64,000 bases of DNA from Yamagishiella unicocca (taxonomy: Eukaryota; Chlorophyta; Chlorophyceae; Chlamydomonadales; Volvocaceae): the NCBI GenBank assembly GCA_003116995.1, contig BDSL01000089.1, positions 124,001-188,000 of the forward strand, in the 5' to 3' direction. Position numbers and translations under genes: made by a program. This document shows, in pieces, positions 56,801 to 64,000 of the stretch. How positions within the stretch are numbered: position 1 is the stretch's first letter; every line of letters begins with the position of its first letter. The notes beneath the pieces are model-generated. The model was given only the letters and a program-made list of their open reading frames with translations. It ran no database searches and was not told the DNA's origin.

Positions 56801-57901
56801 CCGCCGCGCCGCTGCAGGCCCCCCCGCGCCGCCGCCCACGCCCGTTCGAGTCTGCCGGCTCCGATCCCAGCCCCAATTCGTGCCGTCGCCGCCGCTGCCG
56901 CCCCCCCTGGAGCCCGGCGCCCCGCCGTCGCCGCTGCCGGCCCCCCTGGATCTCGGCGCCCCGCCGTCGCCGCTGCCGGCCCCCCTGGATCTCGGCGCCC
57001 CGCCGTCGCCGCTGCCGGCCCCCCTGGATCTCGGCGCCCCGCCGTCGCCGCTGCCGGCCCCCCTGGATCTCGGCGCCCCGCCGTCGCCGCTGCCGGCCCC
57101 CCTGGATCTCGGCGCCCCGCCGTCGCCGCTGCCTGCATCACCGTCCCTCGGACCGCGGCGCTGCGTGGTGTACGACCGCCGTACAGCCGTGTCGTACTCA
57201 GGGGACACGGCGACACGGCCAGCTCCGAGTGTCTCCCTCCGCATGGACTGCTGTAATGACGCCAGGCGGTTCGTCCGTACGTCCACCTGGCTCTGACGGG
57301 TCCAGGGAGGGAGACAAAAGTGATAGGAGCAGGGCCGATGGGTTGTGGAAACAAACAGGGACTCAGATCCGTAGCGGCTTGGGCACGGGAGGGTGAGGAG
57401 GCAGGAGCATGCAGGCTGCCGTACTACCGGCGGCAGCTTCGTGCGGATTGCCGTACTACCCCGGGGGGTGGCTTGGGTTGAAAGAGCAGACATGTACGCA
57501 CGGGTGGGAGTAATTGTGGCAGGGGTAAGAGGTGCGCAGGAGGGGAGGTTGCGCTTCGCGCTAACCACTCCAAACGTTGAGTATAGCTTTCGGGCCCCCA
57601 CCGATACCAATTTCCCCCAAGGGTTGCCGCTCGTACGCACCAGCCCCACGCCCGCGTCTTCTAGCGACTGCGCATGGATGACCAGAAGCTCGCGTTTGCC
57701 AGTGTGAGCCGCGTCGCCAGAAGCCAGCGGCGCCGTGCCCTGGAACAGCGTCCTTCGAGATCCTGGCAACCTTGGCTCATCTTGCTGCTGCTCTATCAAT
57801 GCAAGTGGTTTGTTGGGTGCGCCTACACAGACCCTAACGCCTGGCAGAGATGCGTTTTGGTGCAGTGCCACCAAGCGTGGCAGACGACGCCCCAATTGCA
57901 T
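53841..57901 (-). CDS. CRM-domain organelle RNA-splicing factor
   Basis: Exons seen: about 57901-57600 (start MQLGRRLPRLVALHQNASLP, transit-like), about 57290-56585, about 56197-55970, about 55660-55505, 55175-55103, 54861-54734, 54401-54302 and 53950-53841. The CRM domain runs over three exons: MRLLEAVLAGSKAHFIPEIP, GMSGISQGLITSILLAWRTS, ELVKLRIRDRR, then TFENMTGGVVVWRSGRSIWM and YRG. This is the YhbY-like fold with its GxxG-type loop at TGG; in plants and algae it binds group II introns in chloroplasts or mitochondria. The N-terminal part holds five to six GAGSGDGGAPRSR repeats and QQDRFQQDRG repeats; exon 3 has an acidic NDDDDDVMEEGE stretch. Links among the 5' exons are approximate. The last exon ends in phase 0 at IRIPG and may splice into the DLH-like exons rather than stop; without splicing the frame ends about 25 codons later. 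Confidence 0.75.
54431..54540 (+). repeat. 50-bp tandem repeat, 2.3 copies
   Basis: GCGGCAGGAGGGGGCGGGGG followed by GGTTGTAAAACCGTTACCGG and GGAGACCCGG is repeated almost exactly in an intron of the CRM gene. Confidence 0.95.
54562..54624 (+). repeat. Dispersed short repeat, family 2 copy B
   Basis: GTATAAGAACCCGGTTGCAC followed by GACATGGGTAGTGTAGCTGG. It matches 27449-27512 and sits directly after a G-rich tract, as copy A does. Confidence 0.75.
55420..55487 (-). repeat. Dispersed short repeat, family 1 (inverted copy)
   Basis: The reverse complement of the 18244-18318 element over nearly its full length, including the GTTTAGAACA and GTTTTGAG blocks. It lies in an intron of the CRM gene. 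Confidence 0.8.
56930..57130 (-). repeat. 39-bp coding minisatellite in the CRM gene
   Basis: Five near-perfect 39-bp units plus a diverged one encode the 13-residue repeat GAGSGDGGAPRSR. Unlike the intronic arrays, the unit length is a multiple of three. Confidence 0.9.
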
Positions 57902-58108
57902 TTTTATTTAACACTAGAAATATTAAGTGTCTATCCAAATGTAGCATTTGCTCGCATCATCGCTCCGATGTATCCTGCAGCCAATCCGCTCGTCACACAT
58001 AGCACATGAACTGATGTAATCTGTAACTGAACTTTAAGCATCCTTGCATATGCTCGTATTAATCAATAGCTGGACTTGGAACAACGTTGCCGGAGGCACA
58101 TACCTGCG
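57902..58108. promoter_or_regulatory. Divergent promoter between the CRM gene and the cyclin gene
   Basis: Start codons on opposite strands are 207 bp apart. The interval is clearly more AT-rich (for example TTTTTATTTAACACTAGAAA) than the coding DNA on both sides. No specific factor site is recognised. Confidence 0.5.
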
Positions 58109-59616
58109 ATGGCGGAGAACCAGACAACCGTCCACGTCGTGCCTTACTTTCGAGCTTGCTCGCTTTTAAAAGCTTGTGCTTCATTGCTACGGATGCCGCC
58201 TCGCGCCGTGGTGACTGCACTTGCTTACCTTCACAGATGGCGCCAAGCGGACGCCGAAGTCGACCCAGCGGATGTAAGCCGACCCTCCCGCTGTAATGGC
58301 TATGCCACCTCATGCATAGTGTGCTGGGCACGGCTAGCGCTGATCCCCCTACGCTTGGAATACGCGTGCTGGGTTGCAACGACACGGCACCGTTGCCCAG
58401 TACCTCTGAATCCGTGCCTTTAGCGTCGCGCCTGCACGTCTCACGGCTCATTTCCCCTTACCCCCGCCGCCGCCGGTGATGAGTGTCACACCAGGAGGCC
58501 GTCCTTGCCGCATGCATGCTGCTGGCTTCCAAGGTTGAGGAGGTAGGTCAGCGGTTGGCTGCGATGAGGCCAAACAAACATCAATTGGGGGGGCGAGAAG
58601 GGCTCCGGGCAGTAAAGCATGTTTGAAGCCGACCCACATGGCCCCTCAGCCGTATTTTGTCCATTGAGAGATCTGTGCATGTGTCGGGAGGCAGGTAGGC
58701 CGTTTGGTTTACTGGTCATCGTTGATCCATACGATCCCCTAAAAGCCTTCCCTTGGGCCCTCCTTCTTTCCCTCTTATTCGCCTCGCCTTTCCTTCTATC
58801 CTCGTAAAGGCAGCTACCTCTAACAACCACCTGCTGAACGTGGTGAAGCTGGTCGTACACATGGAAGAGGAGCAGCGGCTGTGGCGGCAGCAGCAGCAGG
58901 AGGGGGTCCGACAGGAGCAGGCGGAGGGAGAGGACAGCGGAGGGCAGGCAGAACCCGCCGAAGTTGCCCCGCCCCCCACCGTCGTCATCACTTCAAATGA
59001 CACTGCCGCAGCGGCAGCTGTGACGGCACTGATGCTTCCTCTGCCTGCGGAGAGGCGGCGACCATTGCTTGATGGCGGCGGCGCCGCCGCCGGGAGCCGG
59101 CTGCGCGCGGCCGTGTCGGGGTGTGAGGTGCTGGTGGGGTCCGAGTACTACACCGCCAAGCAGTCCCTCCTGACAGCTGAGCAGCGGCTGCTGAGGGCGC
59201 TGCAATTCGAGGTGACGGTGGTGCAACCGCACTCGCTGCTGCTCAACGCGGCGCGATGCCTGCGGCTGCCCGGCGGGGTGCAGCGGCTGGCGCTGGCGCT
59301 GCTGAACGACCTCTGGTGCTACACGGACTTCTGCCTGATGCCGGCAGACCGACCCGCGCGGCGGGACACGATCCTGGCGGTACTGGACGCAGCGACGAGA
59401 CTGTGTGGCCCCGGGCAGGAGGTCCGGGTGCCTACACATGCTCGCGACGCCGGGCTGCACTGGTGGCAGCTGCTGGGGGTAGCGCGGGACGAGGCGGGGA
59501 TGGGGGAGCTGGTTAAGGGCGTGATGGACGCATGTGCGATTTGCCACAGGGAGGCGGAAATCCACAGAGCCGCAGCCGGTGTCGGTGGGGGGCTGCTTGG
59601 GGGCGGAGGCGGTTAG
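58109..59616 (+). CDS. Cyclin, Q/FAM58- or L-like
   Basis: Three exons close in frame to 339 residues: 58109-58273, 58495-58542, 58810-59616. The first cyclin fold shows YFRACSLLKACASLLRMPPR, VVTALAYLHRW, LAACMLLASKVEE (the canonical cyclin-box helix) and NHLLNVVKLVVH. A Gln/Glu- and Ala-rich insert of about 75 residues follows (EEEQRLWRQQQQEG). The second fold has SEYYTAKQSLLTAEQRLLRA, LQFEVTVVQPHSLL and a closing HWWQLLGVARDE ... VMDACAICHREAE. The Trp-Trp element near the end matches cyclin Q/FAM58, the CDK10 partner, though cyclin L is also possible. Such cyclins activate transcription- or signalling-type CDKs in the nucleus. The start is the first ATG; the CRM gene diverges from it 207 bp away. 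Confidence 0.85.
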
Positions 59617-61153
59617 GAGGTGTGGCGGCGAGGGCAGGGCCGGGGCCCGACGTTGGGGTGCAGCCCTGGGGCGTAGTAGTGGGGAACTGGGGATGGGAAA
59701 GCCAGTTACGGAGGCAGGACCTCGCCTTCGCCGAAGCAGGGGAAGCGAGCTCTGGGCCTGCCGGGATCATTTGGATTAGGGTGCTTGCAGGCAGCTGGGC
59801 ACAAGGCGGTGTTGTAGGGCCCTTGGTGCTCCTGCTTACGATCAGGCAGGTTACGGTAGCGCCATTTCCGTGCAGCATGCGAGCCGGGAAAGTTTTGCAC
59901 GGCTTCGGCTTGCTGCTCCGGTGTTCGCTTCCTTTCTCGAACGCCATAGCCAAGTGCGGGTTACTGGACAACCTGCTGGTTACTGGTACAGTAACTACTA
60001 TTGTCCAGCGCGGGCCTTATTTGCTGCCCGTTTCTGGCCAGAACAATGCCGTTGCAGCGCGCGGCAGGCCAGATAAATATGCCTTCAAAACATGTATAGT
60101 TTCCATGACCGCAGCTATGGGTAGCGCCCAGTTCCTCAGCACGGTGTCGGAGCGGTTTCGAAGCCATGTCACTGAATCCACCGCATGCTCGCCCTGGGGC
60201 CTGATCCCTTTCAAGTGGGATTGAAAACGTTTCGTGTTTTCAAAGTCTTCAGGCGTGACCTTTTACAGAGCTTGTCATTTATTAGGCTTACGCAGAGCTA
60301 GGACACGGGTGCCCGCTTTCGGAGGTGAGGGGCGCTCATAGGCGCTTCTGTGGGGGCTGCCGAAACTGGCCAGTACGCCCGAGACTTCAATCTTTTTCCC
60401 GGCCGACCAGGCCAGACAATTTGTTAGCAGGGTGGAACTACTTGCTTACCTGTTGCCTGACGGGTTTGGTGCGCAAACTGAACGCGAGAATTCTGTCCCA
60501 AACTAAGGAGTTACTTCTTGACGTCAGTCAGCTGCCTGTCTTACTTTCTGCAAAAAGCTGCTTGTCAGGCCTGGCTGGCCGGGCCAAACCTGGCCAAAGA
60601 GCCGCAAGTCCGCAACGGACGTGTTGCAAGCTTTAGCTAACGCATCGGGAGGCTACACGGACGGAGCCGAGGTGCAGCTATCCAGCTGCCTCAAGAAAGG
60701 TAAGAATTGCGTGTCAGCGCAGCGCGGGCAGAAGAATTCGCACTTGAAGACCTGGCTGCGGCGGCAAAGTGATTTCGACCCGTGGGTCATGCATTTGGGT
60801 TTCAACCGAGCTCTCGTGAAATAAGTTGAATACGCCTTCACGCGGAAGGCCGGGTGAAGCCTCCGCAGGCCAGTATGGAATACGGAGATGCATTTCGCAT
60901 GCGCGATGTGCCTTACACGTGTCAGGTCTGTACGCTTTTGGAACCTGCAACTCGTCAATTGAAGTTTATGGCGCACGTGCAGCAGAGCGTGGGAATGCGC
61001 GTTTGTCCTCGTTCGATCGCATACTTGCGCACGCCCGTCATCACTACTGCCGCCCACGTGCCACACTATCCGTCCACTTGTTTTCGTCTCGTAGACGGGT
61101 AGCAAGCAAGTAAGCCCTTAACCGGAGTCTTGGAAGCTGGAACCTTGGAAGCC
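59617..61153. other. No confident gene; one possible exon
   Basis: This follows the cyclin stop and includes its 3' untranslated region. At about 60569-60698 a plus-strand frame between an acceptor (TTGTCAG) and a strong donor (AAAG^GTAAGA) reads ATDVLQALANASGGYTDGAE and could be a 5' exon of the kinase-like gene. The rest shows only short frames without motifs. Confidence 0.4.
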
Positions 61154-64000
61154 ATGAAAGGCAGCGCCCATCTGGAGCGTGCTGCTGCCACGGCTGCTGC
61201 CGCCGCTGGTCCATCCGCCGATCGTCAAGACATAAAAACGGAGGTGGTACGTACGTGCGTGGAACTGCCTATTGGGTCAGAACTGCCTATTGGGTCAGAT
61301 CAGCAGCTCGCGAGGGCCGTCGGAACGGTATTGATTGCTGGGCTCGTCAGATAGCTGTACCTACCCCTCCCGTACACGCGATTTGCCTTACAATTCCAAC
61401 TAGCTACCTACATACCTCGCGTATCCATCCAACTGTAAGACCCGAAGACGCTAAAGCCGCAAAACGTGCCCGCTGTCAGGAGTGGTACGAGGGGCTCCTT
61501 CGCAGCGTCTCCGCGCAGGAGCCAACCAGCAGCGGCTCGAGGCTTCCAGCCATGGAGCTCTTCGCCCGGATGTTCCACCGAATGCTGCGGGAAGGCGGCT
61601 GGCCCCAGCAGCAGGCGCTGCCGCCGGCGGGCGCGCAGGTCGTGAGAGGCATCAGCGGGCTGGCGGAGGTGCGTTGCTTGCTGCACTTCCGTTGCCCTAC
61701 CTCGCTTCCCTAACCCAGATCGCAGCTGCGTCGGACCTGATGAGGCAATAACCATGATGGCATGATGGCATGATGGCTCCTCGCGGGCGACGCAAAAGGG
61801 GGATCCTCCAACGCGAACACAGCGATGTAGCTTTATAATCGCCGATCGCAAACATTCCCGTCGCAGGAAAATGCACTCGTTTCGAGGGGCTCCTTCAACC
61901 TCGTGTTGCGCCTCAGCAGCGACGGCAAGCAAGGCAGGCTGGTTGTCCGGCTGGCGCGTTTGGCCCCGTCATGTGATCGGGTGGCCTTCGTCTGTTCGGT
62001 CAGCAGCCAGGTCAGCAAGCTGGCCCACATCTGCCGCCTGGCGGAGTTCTCCGGGCTGCCGGTGAAGGCCGTGCTGCCGATGGTGGAGGACGGGGGCGGC
62101 AGGTGGCGCGTGCTCAAGGGTGAGGCCGAGCTGCGGGCGGCACTGGCGAGCGGCGAGGTGGAGGTCGGGATCGTGCAGGAGGAGGGCACGGAGCTGACGC
62201 AGGCGCTTGGTGACCTGGTTGACGTGAGTGGCGTGGGCTGCTGCTTCTGCTCGTCGTGCTGCTTCTGCTTCTGCTCGTCGTGCTGCTGCTTCTGCTCGTC
62301 GTTCACCCCCAGTGGAACTGGATTTCCAAGGTTGCCGGTTTTGTAATTCTGGGAGGTGCCGCGTAGACACGTATGCGTGCATACCCACCCTGCTGTCTGT
62401 CTACCCGCGAATACATATACAGCTATTTACTTCATGGCCCTCAACTGAAGACGGGCTGTATGCTTTCAGTCCTGCAAGACCTCTGTAGAAATGAAAACCG
62501 GCGGGAGTAGTAATGCCTAGAAATGTAGGCCGGGAGTAGTAACGCGCCTGCTGCTGCGCTGTCCCGTCGCCTTGTCTGCGGACGAACGTCGGCACATGCA
62601 GGCGGGGCTGTGGCGGTACGAGGTGATGCTCCACCTCGGCTCGCTGTCCCTGGACGCGCTGGCGGAGCTGGAGGCCGCGCAGCTGTACCACCCGGACATC
62701 AAGGCGGAGAACATGGTCGTCATGCTCGCGCGGGAGGCGGCGGCCGTGGCGGAGGCCAGCAGGGCTGCTGACGTGGACGCCATGAGCTGCACCCGTGTGC
62801 GTGTCATCGACACGGATGACGCGACGCAGGCTTTCGAGCCGCACCCGCGGTACCCTCAGGCCCCCGACACGGTGGCCAAGAGGGTCGGTGCAGGGGCGTC
62901 GCAGGCGGCGGCAGCGGACCGCTTCGTCAACACGGTCGTGATGTGGCCGCCTGAGGTGGTTTCCGGGCTGGACCCAGTTGGCGACACGGGGAAGGTGGGT
63001 GGGTGGGTTTTGGACTTTTGGTTGGTTGGAGAGGGCTCAATGCTCGCTGCTGGCTGGGCTGGTTGGCTGGCTGGCCTAACAGGGGGTTTGTTCGTGCGTC
63101 GTTCGTACCACCGCTCTGCATCGGATGCCCTCCGCACGGTTTGGCTGCCGTACGTACTACAACCCTAAAACCCTAAAACCCTATTATCGCACCCGCCGAT
63201 AGCGTGCATCGATCGTAACAGCGCGTTAGGTGGCTGCTGCCGTGCTAGTGTAGGCGACCTGGATGCCCGTTAGCTTGTCCTGCCCCCACAGCAGTCTTCC
63301 CCTGTCGCGGACACTGTGCCGGCAAAAGCACAGGGCTTGACAAAAGCTGCCCATCGCACATCCGTCCACAACGGGTCAACGGCATAGGCGATCTGGATGC
63401 CCGTTACCTGCCCATCACACATCCGTCCACCACCTTACTCGGCCGCCCACCCCCCCCCCTGCAGATCATGCGATGGCGCGTGGGGCTGCTGCTGGTCACC
63501 ATGCTGTACGGCGGCATACCCCCCATCTGGGGCGTCGAGCTGCCCCCCTGTTCCGCCCCCAGGGAGCTAGCGCTGGGGCTGCTACGGCCGGGCGCCCCCG
63601 CCGACCTGTCCGAACTCATCCAGCGGCTGTGCCAGCCCGACCCGGAGCTGCGGAGTTGCTCGCTGGGGGCGGCCGCCCGCCGTATGTCAGACCTGCAGGA
63701 CGCATCGCGGCGGCAAAGGCTGTTTGTCAGCGACAAGGTGAGAGCGTGGATGGGTGGGCGGGTGGGCGGATGGCTGGGGGTGTGGCGTTGTTGTTGTAAC
63801 GGTTACCGGGTACAGTGGGTTCCAGACCAAGAGGTAGACCCATCGAGCACATCGGCTGACACTGAGGAAGACGGAGGAGACAAAGACCGGGTGGGTGGGT
63901 GGGTGGGTGGGTGCTGCTGTGTAGCCGCTTGTGGTGATGGGATGTCCGCAGCAACGTCCTGCCGTCGTGAGCGCCTTGCTGTGTGTTCCCGCTAAGCCGA
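61154..64000 (+). CDS. Divergent protein-kinase-like protein (partial)
   Basis: Exons in phase: 61154-61254, 61440-61668, 61867-62223, 62521-62994, 63465-63737 and 63950 to beyond the edge. The start MKGSAHLERAAATAAAAAG is the first ATG but may not be the true one. Kinase-like marks: VSRGSFNLVLRL (glycine loop), GRLVVRLARL (beta-3, Arg in place of the usual Lys), YHPDIKAENMVV (catalytic loop, HPD for HRD, Asp and Asn kept), VRVIDTDDATQ (DTD for DFG) and VVMWPPEVVSG (APE-like), then an alpha-helical C-lobe (WRVGLLLVTMLYGGIPPIWG). It may be a weak or inactive kinase. Intron 3 holds a GCTTCTGCTCGTCGTGCT repeat; intron 5 holds telomere-like repeats. The assignment rests on motifs alone, and substrates are unknown. 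Confidence 0.6.
63163..63182 (+). repeat. Interstitial telomere-type repeat (CCCTAAAA)2.5
   Basis: CCCTAAAACCCTAAAACCCT is the complement of the TTTTAGGG telomere unit known from Chlamydomonas. Single-junction versions (CCCTAAAACCC) occur at about 14257 and 53663. Confidence 0.85.
63812..63891 (+). repeat. Dispersed short repeat, family 3 copy B
   Basis: Begins ACAGTGGGTTCCAGACCAAG and continues GAGCACATCGGCTGACACTG; it matches 43326-43404 in the same orientation. It lies in the intron before the last visible exon of the kinase-like gene. Confidence 0.75.

Overview
The window is nuclear DNA from a volvocalean green alga (Chlamydomonas/Volvox/Gonium lineage). Support: GC-rich, intron-dense genes with GT-AG introns of about 100-1000 bp; TGTAA polyadenylation signals; an extracellular SPPPP (hydroxyproline-rich) hinge; many G-rich minisatellites; short CCCTAAAA telomere-type runs; and plant/algal gene families (SBP-box factor, XEG113 arabinosyltransferase, CRM splicing factor, DEG protease). 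There are no rRNA genes, no CRISPR, no complete transposon and no tRNA that I would defend. Gene models were built by hand from splice sites, reading phase and family motifs. Where a model closes in frame over all its exons, the entry says so.

Layout. 1-7671 (-): a secreted modular protein built from repeated beta-strand-like exon pairs, followed by a Pro/Ser-rich hinge; it runs off the left edge. About 7768-8205 (-): tail of an unrecognised gene. 9892-12330 (-): SAC3/GANP-family protein. 13222-15993 (-): tRNA-splicing endonuclease subunit SEN34. 16365-16533 (-): 55-residue single-span membrane protein, head to head with the DEG/HtrA protease gene at 16585-21058 (+). 21846-33295 (+): an SBP-box factor of 17 exons and 1844 residues with ankyrin-like repeats and C-terminal membrane segments. 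34127-34291 (+): terminal exon of a Cys-rich protein. 36854-42153 (-): Golgi GT77 arabinosyltransferase of XEG113 type (742 residues). 43567-44016 (+): possible mitochondrial protein. 45089-48296 (-): unrecognised low-complexity protein (610 residues). 57901-49963 (-): a CRM-domain RNA-splicing factor followed, in phase and perhaps in the same transcript, by a dienelactone-hydrolase-like domain. 58109-59616 (+): cyclin, Q/FAM58-like (339 residues), divergent from the CRM gene. 61154-64000 (+): divergent protein-kinase-like gene leaving the right edge.

The genes do not form a pathway; this is an ordinary mixed nuclear neighbourhood. The most unusual points are several enzyme or metal sites that differ from their family consensus (DEG catalytic Asp to Asn, DLH nucleophile to Gly, an SBP zinc ligand shifted, kinase lysine to Arg), a possible CRM-DLH fusion, tandemly duplicated splice donors in SEN34, and three families of short dispersed repeats, mostly in introns.
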